From: Nocardioides pelophilus
GTDB lineage: Bacteria; Actinomycetota; Actinomycetes; Propionibacteriales; Nocardioidaceae
Direction of reading: 5' to 3'
NCBI RefSeq assembly: GCF_014180685.1
Contig: NZ_JACEHF010000001.1
Location: 137,976 to 195,349 of the forward strand
Length of the DNA: 57,374 bases
Shown: one piece after another, positions 1 through 9,650 of the stretch
Position numbering within the stretch: the stretch's first letter is position 1
Layout of the letters: each line of letters opens with the position of its first letter
Made by a program: the position numbers and the translations under genes
The notes under the pieces: generated by a model
The model's input: the letters and a program-made list of their open reading frames with translations, nothing else
Told to the model about the DNA's origin: nothing
The model's database searches: none

Positions 1-2544
1 CGGGTCAGCCAGGAACTCCCCGATGGCGTCATCGAGGTCGCGCGGGTCGATCAGTTGTGGCTGTCCGGTCTCGCCTTGCCGAACGGCGGCGAACTCACCG
101 ACGTACTCCTCCACCTTCAGCGACACAAGGATCCTCGATGCCACCTCATCTGCGCCTGCCCATGCATCGCTTGGCCTCAAGCGAGACTCGTCCGGCGGTT
201 TGAGAACTGCCGATGTCGTGGTGAGCGCCGCTGCGTTCCAGCCGGCAGTCGCCAGTGCAACCACGCGTACGCCGACGGCTTGCCGCGCGAGTCTGGTGCC
301 GCCCGTCAGTTCGAGGAAGCGCGCCCTCACCTTGGACGCCCACTCGTCGAGACGGCTCTCCAACTCAACCAGCAACTGAGTGGGGTCGTAGCCCTCCGGC
401 CACTGCCAAATCGCGCGCGCAGGATCGAAGTGGCCGTGATCGCGGAACCATCGCGCCGCTGCCATAACGCGCATGTCTTCGGCACTCCGCGTGAGCGCGA
501 AGCGAACCGAGTGCGCTCCAGCCACACGACCGCGCGCCCCTTCGATGTCGAACGAGGTCACGTTGAAGATGCTCTCGAGCATCTCCTTCCCCCGGCCCTT
601 GTAGATGTGGACGAGCGACTGGTCTAACTGCAGTCGATCGACCGTGAGCGCACGCAGCGTGCTCCGGTAGAAGTTGACGTCGTCTTCCGGCAGGCCGTCG
701 CCCACCTGCCACTGGAACAACGGGAGGAGCGGGTTCGGGAGGTCAAGTTCCTCTCCTTCCGGCTGGGTCGGCCGGGTGGGCTTCGTCGTAGTTTCGGCGG
801 CCCTTGGTGCGCCGTCGAGATCGAACGCTTCGAGGATCCCCGCCGGCAGTGGCGACTCGTCACCCCAGATGACCAGAGCCCGGTAGTTGCGCTCGGGATC
901 GGACGACGGGTTGGCCGTCACGAGTGCGTCCTTCGCCATGCGGACCTTGAAGTCGAACTGCTGACGTGTCCGCTCGTGCGGAAAGTCGCCCGCGGCGATA
1001 TGTGCGTCGGCCTCTGGAAGAATCGTCTCGAAGCAAAGTTGCACAACGTCACGTGGAGTGATCGGACGTCCCTCGTTGGCGGCTAGCGCCTCGGCCTCCG
1101 AGAATGCTCGGCGGAGCGCCGCGTCGTTGTACGGGTAGAGGCCCACATGACCGAGTCCCTCGATGGCGACGCTGCCGAACGCCGCATGGCACGTGTCACG
1201 GACGCGGCAAACCTGCCCCTCCTCTCGGGTGTCGCACGCGTTCACCATCCAACTTGGACCAGCCTTGCGATCCTTGCCGGGCGCCCACAGACTCTGCGTC
1301 TCCTCCCGCCCGACGCGAACCAGGTTGAGGTAGCGGCCGATGAATTTGGCAGGGTCAGCGAGTGCGGATCCGCCCACATGGAACTCGTGCTCGACCCGCC
1401 CGCGGACGGTGCGCTCCATTCGTCGGTACGGTGCGTCCGTCACTGCGAAGACCACTCGCAACGGGGCGAGTTCGTCACCCGGTTGCGTGACGAACTGGTC
1501 GTAGAGCTCGCCGTCGACAAGTCCGAACTGGGCCAAGTCCTCGAAGACGAGCACGAGGTCTCGTCCCTGCGCGCGGAGCGCCTTGCGCGACTCCCGGAAA
1601 AGTGAGTCGAGGGTTTCGCCCCCCGTTGATCGCAGGCCGACTGTCCTGGGAAGAGCGGTGCGTAGTGCCTCTTCAAGGAGGTCAATCGCGTCGTCCGGCT
1701 GACGTGCGATCACCGCCCACAGTTCGGCTAGTTCGCGGCGCCCAGCCAGGGCAGTGCGGACGCCCCGCGCCTTGATTGGAAGATCGTCCCGAGTGAAGAT
1801 CTCGTCGTTGTCATCGCGTCGGGATGTTTCATCGAAGTAGGACCGTACCAACTGGCTTAGGCGACCCTCAGGACGCAGCAGCGCCTCCTTGACGAGCGGT
1901 ATATCGATGAGGTCGGCGAGTCCGTCGCGCCTGCCGCCGGTCTCTTCGTCCTTCGTGCCAAGCATGCTGTTGCGATCCTCGCGCGCCGCCGCTTCGTCAG
2001 GGGCCTCGCCGTCGTACGCCGCACGATCATCGAGTGTCCAGTTCAGGGCGATCTGCATCTCGTTGACCAGGCGGTCTTGAAGCTCGCCGGGCCGGACGTT
2101 GGAGATCGCATCGTCGACGCGGCTCATGAGGTTGTCGCCCTCGACACCCGGAAGACCCTCGATAATGCGCCGCAGAAGCTCGCGGAGCGTTTGCACCGCT
2201 CGAGGGACATACAGAATGTGGAATCTGGGATCGTCCGCGGGCAGGTGCGAGTGCACCCAACGCACGACGTGGCTCTTACCGCTGCCCGAGGGACCGATTA
2301 CCGCGACAAGCGTGTTCCGCTCAAGGTCGCCGATCCGGCTCATCAAGGCCTCGAGTACTTGTGCCTCTCCGGAGCCGCCTAAACCGACTTCTGCTCCCTT
2401 GCGGTGCTCGAGTTCGACCGGCGTGTGCGCGGCGAGAAACACCGCATCCGCGTCCCCCGCCAGCGCACCGATATCGGAGAATACCGTCCGCGCGACACCG
2501 TCGGCGCTCCAGCATCGGAACCTCGTCATCGAACTCTCGGCCAT
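1..2544 (-). CDS. dpdH: DpdH-like P-loop ATPase, C-terminus cut by window start
   Basis: This reading frame is open from an ATG at 2544 to the window edge, at least 848 codons, so the C-terminus is missing. A Walker A motif GPSGSGKS lies at residues 84-91 and a Walker B-like stretch RDLVLVFEDL near residues 325-336. The ATG overlaps the stop of the gene before it (TAATG), which implies translational coupling. Identity is inferred from size, ATPase fold and position after dpdE, dpdF and dpdG, which matches the order known for the Dpd restriction genes. Family knowledge says these genes act with helicases to restrict DNA lacking 7-deazaguanine. The molecular role of DpdH is not known to me. An unrelated ATPase from another defence operon is the alternative. 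Confidence 0.82.
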   Translation of the reverse strand, partial: MAESSMTRFRCWSADGVARTVFSDIGALAGDADAVFLAAHTPVELEHRKGAEVGLGGSGEAQVLEALMSRIGDLERNTLVAVIGPSGSGKSHVVRWVHSHLPADDPRFHILYVPRAVQTLRELLRRIIEGLPGVEGDNLMSRVDDAISNVRPGELQDRLVNEMQIALNWTLDDRAAYDGEAPDEAAAREDRNSMLGTKDEETGGRRDGLADLIDIPLVKEALLRPEGRLSQLVRSYFDETSRRDDNDEIFTRDDLPIKARGVRTALAGRRELAELWAVIARQPDDAIDLLEEALRTALPRTVGLRSTGGETLDSLFRESRKALRAQGRDLVLVFEDLAQFGLVDGELYDQFVTQPGDELAPLRVVFAVTDAPYRRMERTVRGRVEHEFHVGGSALADPAKFIGRYLNLVRVGREETQSLWAPGKDRKAGPSWMVNACDTREEGQVCRVRDTCHAAFGSVAIEGLGHVGLYPYNDAALRRAFSEAEALAANEGRPITPRDVVQLCFETILPEADAHIAAGDFPHERTRQQFDFKVRMAKDALVTANPSSDPERNYRALVIWGDESPLPAGILEAFDLDGAPRAAETTTKPTRPTQPEGEELDLPNPLLPLFQWQVGDGLPEDDVNFYRSTLRALTVDRLQLDQSLVHIYKGRGKEMLESIFNVTSFDIEGARGRVAGAHSVRFALTRSAEDMRVMAAARWFRDHGHFDPARAIWQWPEGYDPTQLLVELESRLDEWASKVRARFLELTGGTRLARQAVGVRVVALATAGWNAAALTTTSAVLKPPDESRLRPSDAWAGADEVASRILVSLKVEEYVGEFAAVRQGETGQPQLIDPRDLDDAIGEFLADP

Positions 2545-3416
2545 TAGGTGCTCCTCACCGTGATCCGTCCGACTTGGCGCGCCGAGGACCCCAATCCGAC
2601 CGAGATGACGTCCGAGGCGTCATCCGAAGGCTCGAGCGACAGAACACCCATTCTCTCGAGCTTGAGCAGAGCAAGCACCACTCCGGCGGGCAACTCGTCC
2701 CATGCCGGACCGCCCTTCGGGAGCGCCGCGAGGAGGGTCGGTGAGCCCAGTAACGGCAGGCGCTCCCGCAATGCCGAGAGCCAATCGCGAGCGCTTCCCG
2801 AGGCGGGAAGCGACTCGAGTTGATCGGCGATCGCCGTCGTCGCGTCGGGGACGACCACCTTCGCGGCGCCGGTATCCGAGCGCCGAGCGAGGCCAAGTGC
2901 AACCGCCCAGCGCAGGAACGGGCGCCACTGGTCACTCCTGGACACCGCGTCGAAGGCGAGCGCTTCCACCAACGGCTCAGGCCCCAGGCCCCAGTCCGTC
3001 TGAAGGGGGCTTAGCGGATTGAGTTGTAGGAACCACGTCAGGCCGAGAACCAGGTCGGGCGCCTTCCCCTCCGACTCCAACTCACGCTTTCCATGCTCCG
3101 CGATACGGCGAAGCAGTTCGCCGCGGAACCATGGCCACCGATCGCCCGCCGCCTTCAGGCCATTCGCGAGGTCGGTGTCAACCTTCCATGGGGAGGACGA
3201 ACTCTCCCGCCCGATGATGCCGAGGCCGTCACCGATCGCGAGAGACGCAACGAGGACGGCACCCGCCTCGTCGGACGAGGTGCCGCCCGTTCGCAGCAAC
3301 TGAAGCGATCGTCGCAGGTCCTCCTCTGCGCGGCCCTCAGCGAATGCGCTGAGGTAGCGGCAGATCACGAACAGGCCGACCGCACTCGCAGTCGCTTGGC
3401 CTCGTAGGTAATCCAC
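2544..3416 (-). CDS. dpdG: DpdG-like protein
   Basis: The product is 290 residues with no catalytic motif I recognise. I chose the GTG at 3416 because GAGGAG lies six bases upstream and it sits directly beside the stop of the helicase gene (TGA at 3419); upstream in-frame ATG codons would overlap that gene deeply. The stop overlaps the ATG of the next gene. The protein is mostly helical and soluble, with no signal peptide or membrane segment. Its length and its place between a RecQ-like helicase and a large P-loop ATPase are those of DpdG in Dpd islands. The name therefore rests on synteny more than on sequence motifs. Confidence 0.75.
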   Translation of the reverse strand: MDYLRGQATASAVGLFVICRYLSAFAEGRAEEDLRRSLQLLRTGGTSSDEAGAVLVASLAIGDGLGIIGRESSSSPWKVDTDLANGLKAAGDRWPWFRGELLRRIAEHGKRELESEGKAPDLVLGLTWFLQLNPLSPLQTDWGLGPEPLVEALAFDAVSRSDQWRPFLRWAVALGLARRSDTGAAKVVVPDATTAIADQLESLPASGSARDWLSALRERLPLLGSPTLLAALPKGGPAWDELPAGVVLALLKLERMGVLSLEPSDDASDVISVGLGSSARQVGRITVRST

Positions 3417-3418
3417 AT

Positions 3419-5944
3419 TCAGCTCCTCGGCAGAAGTTCGAGGGCCGTCGCAGCGGCCAGCGAAGGAATGTCCTTGCCGACCGATCGACCGCCGATCGTG
3501 ATCGCGTTGGGCACCATCAGTACGTCGACCAACGGATGGCCATCTCGATCCGGTCGGACGGCCTCGCGGCGGGCTAGCCACTGGCGGGAGACCTGCTGAC
3601 CCCGGGCGAAATAGGAGAAACTCGATACAGGCGTCAGGTCCAGCGGCGAGAGCGGGGCAGCGTCGAAGAAGGTCGCCTCCCCCTGCCGGCCCTTAACAGG
3701 CCCAGAAAGGCCCCCGAAGTGTCGTACGCCGAGCATTGCCAGACCGGCCCCGATCCGCAACGCGAGATCATCCTCTTCCTGCTGATGCGTCACCAAGGCA
3801 CATCCGTTGACACCGCGAGCTGCACTCGCGAATGTCTCCAAATCCCGGAGGTCGCTCGGGGAAACCGCCCATTGTTGATCAGGCGCTGGCGGCGGGTCAG
3901 CGTAAGGGGCCACGCCACGGCGTCGGCACTCCGGGCACCTGCCGCAGTCCCCAACCGGTTCCATGAACTCCAAGCGACTGCCCCACCGTTGCTGCAACTC
4001 CTCCTCGGGGGCATACGCCGCCGCGATGCATCCGCAAGCGCCAACCTTCAAACGCGACACGTCGCGAATCCGGTCCAGCGACCTTGACGAGCGACTCATC
4101 TCTCGGAGTTGCCATGGACGCCAGACGTCTTCCCAGAAAGAAGGCGTTCCCAGCCGAGCGGCGATTCGGCTCACTGCAGTCCAGTCAGAGACGTCGACGT
4201 CGTCCTTGTTGGCCAACTCTTGGATGTCCTCAATGTCGAACTGCTCCCGCCTCAGTTCACCAAGTTCGATAAGGCCCTGGATTACCTGTGCATTCCACCG
4301 CCGGTTGAAGTCGCCTCGTCCGACCGAGCCACGCGCGCCCTCGAGGTCCATGAACGTTCGATCCCTGAGGAGCCTCTTGTGATTCCAGAGATCATCCCAC
4401 CGCTTATGGGCGATCGCCGGCGACAGGACCTTGACGCCGAGACTTTCGGCTTCGGCGTCATCCCCGGGTCCTGAGAGCAGGTAGGCCGCGCATGCGGCGC
4501 CGTCTCGCCCACCCCGGCCAAGCTCTTGGTACCAGCGGTCGACGGTCTCCGGAAGACACGCGTGAACAACCGAGCGAATGTGCGGATAGTCGATCCCGAG
4601 TCCAAAGGCTGACGTGGCGACGACGAGATCGATACCACTCGGGGCGCCAGGCGTCGCCCGGATGCCCTGGAGAACGGAAGAACGCTCAGCCGCGGTGCTT
4701 CTACCGGTGACCACCGCAATCCGCGAGTACCCCACCGCACGCAGATCGAGCAGCCATTCCTCGGCCTTCTCGGGCTTGGTCACATAGAGAACTGCGGGCC
4801 GAGCGCAGTGAGCCAGGGTGTCGAGAACGCGTTCAGCCCGCTCCTCCAACTCGGTCGAATGGGCGATCCAGATGTCAGGTTCGCTTCGGAGGGCGTTCGC
4901 GACGACTGGACTGCAAGGCCCGGGGTCGCCGAAGAGGGAGATGAGGTCAGACATTTCCGCACTACCCAGGGTGGCGCTGAGGAGCAACGTGACCGGCCGA
5001 GCGTGACCAGCCTTTTCGGCACACTGAAGCAGATCGCGTCTCAGGTCGGACAGCGTTCGGAACTCGGGCCTGAAGAACCGACCCCATTGCGTTACCAGAT
5101 GGGCCTCATCGATGACGAAGCCTTGCAGGCGACCAATCGAGGCAGCGTCCAGAAGTGTTTGTCGCAGGGCACGGGTCATCGACTCCGGAGATGTCACCAG
5201 CAGTGGTTGTTGGCCGTTGGCGATCCGAGTCTTGAACGCGCTTCTCGTCGACTCGTCTGTACTAGCTGTCCACGCGAAGTGGAGCGATTCCGGGTTGACC
5301 CGCTTGTTGCGACGTGCGAAGTGGTCTCGGAATCGGCGCTGGAAGTCGTACGCAAGCGCCACGGTGGGCACCACGATCACCGTGAGTCCGGTCCTCACCC
5401 GATCTGAGAGACAGAGCGCGATCTCCGTCTTCCCAGACCCGGTGGGAAGCATGGCGATCACCGTCGAGCCTTCCGGGGTCGACATCACCGCCCGACAAGC
5501 TGCCCGCTGCCCGGGCGTCTGGTAAGTGGGGAATCCGGTGCTGTGCTCGAAGAAGGGGTCCGCGCTCAGGGGCTCCGCATGGAAGCGATTCCCCTCTGTC
5601 GTCCCTGCCAATGCCGCCGTGTCGGGCACGACCCCGTCGCATTCGAGCCACTTCGGCAACCAGGGATTGGCTATCCACATCCCATCACCCCGTTCGCGGA
5701 GCCCAACACGCTCTGCCGCCTGGCGGATCGAGTCTGAGAAGTCCTTGGCCAGGCCAACCGGGACATCGCGCCCATCACGCAGCGACCACCTGCGAAGCAG
5801 TTGGCGCAGAAGCACCGCGCGATCGAGGGGGCTCGCAGATGAGTCACTGAGGGCACCGCTTAGCCGGCTGTGCAGATCGTCTTGGAACGACAACGGGGAT
5901 TCGCCGCGGCGCAGGTACTCGATGACATCTGCTTCTTCGTCCAC
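3419..5944 (-). CDS. dpdF: DpdF, RecQ-like superfamily 2 DNA helicase
   Basis: An 841-residue helicase. The GTG at 5944 overlaps the TAG of dpdE by one base and has GAGGAG eight bases upstream, so I prefer it to the longer start at 5983. Walker A (GSGKT, about 169-173), a VIDEAH motif II, SATLGSAE motif III and a C-terminal helicase lobe with ATSAFGLGID and GRGGRDG (motif VI) are visible. RecQ uses the same ATSAFGxGID and GRAGRDG signatures. A cysteine cluster (CGCIAAA, then CGRCPECRRR) downstream looks like a zinc-binding site. In Dpd islands this protein is needed for restriction with DpdE; here it is flanked by exactly those neighbours. Confidence 0.88.
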   Translation of the reverse strand: MDEEADVIEYLRRGESPLSFQDDLHSRLSGALSDSSASPLDRAVLLRQLLRRWSLRDGRDVPVGLAKDFSDSIRQAAERVGLRERGDGMWIANPWLPKWLECDGVVPDTAALAGTTEGNRFHAEPLSADPFFEHSTGFPTYQTPGQRAACRAVMSTPEGSTVIAMLPTGSGKTEIALCLSDRVRTGLTVIVVPTVALAYDFQRRFRDHFARRNKRVNPESLHFAWTASTDESTRSAFKTRIANGQQPLLVTSPESMTRALRQTLLDAASIGRLQGFVIDEAHLVTQWGRFFRPEFRTLSDLRRDLLQCAEKAGHARPVTLLLSATLGSAEMSDLISLFGDPGPCSPVVANALRSEPDIWIAHSTELEERAERVLDTLAHCARPAVLYVTKPEKAEEWLLDLRAVGYSRIAVVTGRSTAAERSSVLQGIRATPGAPSGIDLVVATSAFGLGIDYPHIRSVVHACLPETVDRWYQELGRGGRDGAACAAYLLSGPGDDAEAESLGVKVLSPAIAHKRWDDLWNHKRLLRDRTFMDLEGARGSVGRGDFNRRWNAQVIQGLIELGELRREQFDIEDIQELANKDDVDVSDWTAVSRIAARLGTPSFWEDVWRPWQLREMSRSSRSLDRIRDVSRLKVGACGCIAAAYAPEEELQQRWGSRLEFMEPVGDCGRCPECRRRGVAPYADPPPAPDQQWAVSPSDLRDLETFASAARGVNGCALVTHQQEEDDLALRIGAGLAMLGVRHFGGLSGPVKGRQGEATFFDAAPLSPLDLTPVSSFSYFARGQQVSRQWLARREAVRPDRDGHPLVDVLMVPNAITIGGRSVGKDIPSLAAATALELLPRS

Positions 5945-8900
5945 TAGAACTTCTCCTCGGGCCACGACACGCATGCGCCGCATGCCACCAAGCGCATCGA
6001 TGGGTTCCGAATCCCCGCAGCGATCGCCTGCGCGGCGTCGCGCTCCAAGCGAAGTTCCTCCTGCGCCGCTCGACGCTCCGATCCGCTCGGCAGACGTCGC
6101 GCCCGTGCCTCGAGAATCGCGAGTCTTCGGACTGCGTCTTGCTCCGCGGTCTCCAAGCCACTTCGCAGAGCGGATTCGAGTTCAGGAGATGTTCGGACCT
6201 CCTCCCAAGCGGCGTTGGCGCTCTCCTCGCAGAGGCGCGACCAATCCGGCAACTCCTCAAGCACGGGTTCCCAGATCTTCCCGCGCAGTACCTCATCCCG
6301 ATCGGGGTCAAAGGGAAGGCTCAGTACCGTCTCGACGAGGTCACTCGGCGCAGCCCCAAATGCATCGGTCCAAGTCTCGAGCCGCATGGGCTGAAGGTGG
6401 GCTTCCCCTCGGCGGGAGAGTCGACGCCGGCTCGGACCCCCATTGACGGCTGACTGAGCTGCATCAAACTCCACTAGGAACTCGCAGTGCAGCCAAAGCG
6501 ATGGGGAACCAAGGCCCGGTACCGGTCGGACCACTGCCGAAGCGCGCCCACGCTCGTCGGCCACCAAGTAGTGCTGGAGCCAATCCACGAGCGGATCGCC
6601 GATTCGAAACGGCGATACGTTTGGGTGCTCCAACGCAACTGCGCGATGAAATGCCTTCGGCTGAAGGAGTCGCTCGAGCGTCCCGGCTTCATCCGCTGCG
6701 AGGCCGACACCTCGAGCGCTGCCGAACCGGAGTACTCCTGCGTGGGACTCGGCGGGTCTCAGCGCCAACGAGCCCGTACCCGTGGTGAGCCTCCGAACGG
6801 CTCCCCTCAGGTTGTCGGGTTCCGCCTCGTACTGAAGGAGATCTTCGAAAGCCTGTGCGCCGAAGACAGTCGCCGCCTCCACAGACTCCAACTCCTCCAG
6901 CAGATCGATGTTGTCGCGCTCGATCTCCAACTCCTCGCGCTGGTGCGCAACGTCGATCTGCAGCGCCTCAACGCCCTTGTTGAGCAGGTTCTCGAGTACG
7001 GCGGCTAGCACGGCGGACAACAACCTCTGTACGGTGGATACAGACGACTGGAAGACTCCGATGCCGCGATCGAGAAGGTGGATGTGTGCGGAGACCCAGT
7101 CGCTGGTCGGTTCCGTGAAGACCACGACCTCTGCCGGTTCAGGACGCACTGCGTACCTATCCAGGCGACCGATGCGCTGATCCAGTCGGTTGACATCAAG
7201 CGGAAGATCCAAGTTGATCAACACTTCTGCGCCCTGAAGATTGCGTCCCTCCTCCATAGATGTGTCAGCTATGAGGATTGCTCCGCCGCACTCTCCAAGG
7301 AAGTCTGCGACCGCATGATCTCGATCTTCGGGCGTCATGGAGTGATAGTGATGGTGGACCTTGTGTTCAGCGACCCCGTCCTGAACCATCTCGTCGAACC
7401 GATCGAGGACAGCCGGAAAACTCGAAGCAACGATGACCCTGCGGCCGTCACGGACGCGCTGCCAAACAACCTCGGTTGCGATCATCAAACGGCACTCGAC
7501 GCCTGCCATTTCCAGGCGAGCGATCGTCATCTCGAACAGGACCCGATCGTCCTCGTGGACGGGACGCTTGAGGAACTCTCGCAGCACCATCGGCCCGGCG
7601 AGAGCATGAAGGACTGTCCTCGCGAAGACGTCGGAATCGGAGTCGCTGAGACGACGGCGGTATGCCTCCAAGAATTCGTCCACAACGGGTCGCGCAGGAT
7701 CTGCTACCTCAATGAACGTTGGCACTCTCCCCGCGACGGCGTATGAGTCGGTGAGCTCGCTGGTCCGTCGATGACGGATCATCCTGCGACTGATCCGGTA
7801 GATCTCCCGCACATAGTCGGCGAGCTCGGTCCATGCCGATGCATGAGGGTCGCCCGAATCCCGACAGTTGGCAGCCAGTGCTTGGACATTGTCATCGTCG
7901 GGAAAGTCAGACACCACACTTTCAAGCACGGCCAACTTCTGCCTGAAACTGGCGCGACGCGTCGCGAGGACCTGAACGTCTCCAGCGCTTCGCTCGCGCT
8001 CCTCGAGTCGCCTTCGAAACGAGGCCGAGGTGGTGTCGGCGAAAGCGACCGGATCAACCAGAGCCAGGAGCCTCCGGAAGGTCTCGAGATCGCCGCGCAT
8101 CGGGGTCGCCGATAGCGCCATTAAACCGTCAACGCGGCGAAACTCGCGTTCGAGTTCCGTATCGACTCCAACGTGATCAAGGAGGTTGTGTGCCTCGTCA
8201 ATCACAATCAAGTTGTAATGGCGAAGTCCATCGGTGCGTCGGATCGCGAGGGCTTGGGCTGACGAGTGGGGAGCGATCGTCAATTGCGGCCCCTGCAACG
8301 CTTCCCCAAGTCCGAGGCGGTCACGCAACTCAGAGGTCCACTGGCCTCGCAAACTGTCCGGGCAGAGCACAAGGATGCGCGCCGTCGGGTCGTCGATCAG
8401 CAACTGACGTACAACGATCCCAGCCTCGATGGTCTTCCCAAGTCCCACTTCGTCAGCGAGGAGATAGCGCATCACCGGATCAGCCAGGACTCGTGCGGCT
8501 GTATCGACCTGATGCTGGAACAGGTTGATCGGTGCCGAAATCGCGGCTGAGAGTCCGCGAGCGACCTGTCGCTGCCGGACGAGTTCGGACAGCAGGGCAG
8601 ATCGCGCTTCGTAGTACGTGGGAGTCTCGGCCAAACCGTGCGCAATCGCTGCTGCCGGATTGTCCAGCGGTTGGGCCCACCGGATGACGAACTGGTCCTG
8701 ATACAGAAGGAGCCGTTGTGGATGTCCCACCAGCGAGACGTGGTAACGCTGGGCGGATGCAGCAGCATCGACGACGCCTGCGTGCCAACCGTAGGGCTTC
8801 CCGCGAACCCATACTCGCGTCCCAACCGGGATCGGTTTGTCGACGACATCCTCACGCGACACGAGCCGCTCGAGTTCCGCGACCTCGGGGACATCTACGT

Positions 8901-9009
8901 ACGAGAACACGAGGGCACCGTCGCGGGCGCCCTTACAGTAGCCCAGCCCGAACTCGGGTCGGGACCTAGCGCGCAGCCACCTTCCAACGAAGTGAGAGGC
9001 GGGCATCAT
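5944..9009 (-). CDS. dpdE: DpdE, SNF2-family helicase/ATPase
   Basis: A roughly 1021-residue SNF2/RapA-like ATPase and the first gene of the operon. Visible motifs are ADEVGLGKT (motif I, about 185-193), VIDEAH (motif II, about 269-274), LSATPM (motif III) and the C-terminal QRIGRLDR (motif VI). The C-terminus has CGAC, possibly metal binding. The ATG at 9009 has GAGGGG seven bases upstream; a GTG at 9024 or an ATG at 9006 are alternatives. Known Dpd systems insert 7-deazaguanine derivatives into DNA and use DpdE-K to restrict unmodified DNA; SNF2 ATPases of this type translocate on duplex DNA. No nuclease domain is seen in this protein. Confidence 0.88.
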   Translation of the reverse strand: MMPASHFVGRWLRARSRPEFGLGYCKGARDGALVFSYVDVPEVAELERLVSREDVVDKPIPVGTRVWVRGKPYGWHAGVVDAAASAQRYHVSLVGHPQRLLLYQDQFVIRWAQPLDNPAAAIAHGLAETPTYYEARSALLSELVRQRQVARGLSAAISAPINLFQHQVDTAARVLADPVMRYLLADEVGLGKTIEAGIVVRQLLIDDPTARILVLCPDSLRGQWTSELRDRLGLGEALQGPQLTIAPHSSAQALAIRRTDGLRHYNLIVIDEAHNLLDHVGVDTELEREFRRVDGLMALSATPMRGDLETFRRLLALVDPVAFADTTSASFRRRLEERERSAGDVQVLATRRASFRQKLAVLESVVSDFPDDDNVQALAANCRDSGDPHASAWTELADYVREIYRISRRMIRHRRTSELTDSYAVAGRVPTFIEVADPARPVVDEFLEAYRRRLSDSDSDVFARTVLHALAGPMVLREFLKRPVHEDDRVLFEMTIARLEMAGVECRLMIATEVVWQRVRDGRRVIVASSFPAVLDRFDEMVQDGVAEHKVHHHYHSMTPEDRDHAVADFLGECGGAILIADTSMEEGRNLQGAEVLINLDLPLDVNRLDQRIGRLDRYAVRPEPAEVVVFTEPTSDWVSAHIHLLDRGIGVFQSSVSTVQRLLSAVLAAVLENLLNKGVEALQIDVAHQREELEIERDNIDLLEELESVEAATVFGAQAFEDLLQYEAEPDNLRGAVRRLTTGTGSLALRPAESHAGVLRFGSARGVGLAADEAGTLERLLQPKAFHRAVALEHPNVSPFRIGDPLVDWLQHYLVADERGRASAVVRPVPGLGSPSLWLHCEFLVEFDAAQSAVNGGPSRRRLSRRGEAHLQPMRLETWTDAFGAAPSDLVETVLSLPFDPDRDEVLRGKIWEPVLEELPDWSRLCEESANAAWEEVRTSPELESALRSGLETAEQDAVRRLAILEARARRLPSGSERRAAQEELRLERDAAQAIAAGIRNPSMRLVACGACVSWPEEKF

Positions 9010-9237
9010 CGGCCCGCCCCTCACCCGGCGTTCCCGCCTCGGGACCTTCCGGAGCGGACCGCTTCACCGACGTTACGTGTGCGCCCTCGACCCATGCGTT
9101 CAGACTAACGATGGGAACCGACACTTCGGGCGAAGTTCGACTCAGCTCAGTCTGCTCAGTCGCGGGTCGGGCGACCTTATGTCGGCCACGTGCTGCCCCA
9201 ACCAGGCAGTTACCGCTGCCCGAATCTCTCTTGGCGA
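9010..9237. other. Junction between dpd operon and element backbone
   Basis: No convincing gene is visible in these 228 bases on either strand. The stretch must hold the promoter for dpdE, since dpdE is the first gene of its operon, but I cannot point to a clear -35/-10 pair. It lies directly beside the broken dprA-like gene, so it probably contains the point where cargo joined the element backbone. Confidence 0.4.
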
Positions 9238-9485
9238 TCAGGCCTCCACGCCAACGTCGGCGTAGGCGTACTTCTCGAGCCAGCGCTGAGCCTCGGCCGG
9301 GTCGCCGGTCTGTGGGGCACAGTGGGCGTTGCCTCGGCGGCCGCCTCGAGGTAGCCCAGGACCTTGCCGGCGCCGAGCTCGCTCACCAGCCTGGTCACCC
9401 GCAGGTCGCCGGGTTCGATAGTCAAACTGAGCTTCACGCGGGCGAGCAGGTCGGCCTCGTCGACGTCGGCGCGCGGGACGCTCAT
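9238..9485 (-). pseudogene. dprA: dprA-like N-terminal fragment, frameshifted
   Basis: From the ATG at 9485 the peptide reads with the pattern of the DprA N-terminal region (DEADLLARVKLSLTIEPGD, then LVSELGAGKVLGYLEAAAEA). Intact DprA is about 300-400 residues and carries a Rossmann-fold DNA-binding domain that is wholly missing here. Near 9330 the natural continuation (GNAHCAPQTGDPAEAQRWLE) is in another frame, ending with TGA at 9238; without a shift the original frame runs on to 9210. The start overlaps the stop of the small gene upstream (ATGA). DprA-like genes are common cargo of actinobacterial plasmids. I infer a gene broken by insertion or deletion at the dpd junction. Confidence 0.6.
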
Positions 9486-9637
9486 TCCAGCCCTCCCCAC
9501 AGAACCTCGAGGTCGGGTTCGTGGATAACGTCGATGCGCCTGCTCGGGTCGTATGCGGCGGGCGCCGGTACGACAAGGCGGCGAAGCTGACGCTCGGTGA
9601 CGCTCTGCTGCGTGGTGGTGTTGTCCTGCTGGTCCAT
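9482..9637 (-). CDS. Small protein of 51 residues, unknown function
   Basis: A short gene that starts at an ATG preceded by GAGGAGGA nine bases upstream and ends with a TGA overlapping the next ATG. The peptide is hydrophilic (starts MDQQDNTTTQQSVTERQLRR and ends VLWGGLE). It sits between the DUF4192 gene and the broken dprA-like gene with tight spacing, so it is probably co-transcribed with both. I do not recognise the family. The strong ribosome binding site and coupled stop are the main reasons to believe it is real. Confidence 0.6.
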   Translation of the reverse strand: MDQQDNTTTQQSVTERQLRRLVVPAPAAYDPSRRIDVIHEPDLEVLWGGLE

Positions 9638-9650
9638 CGACGTGTCCTCC

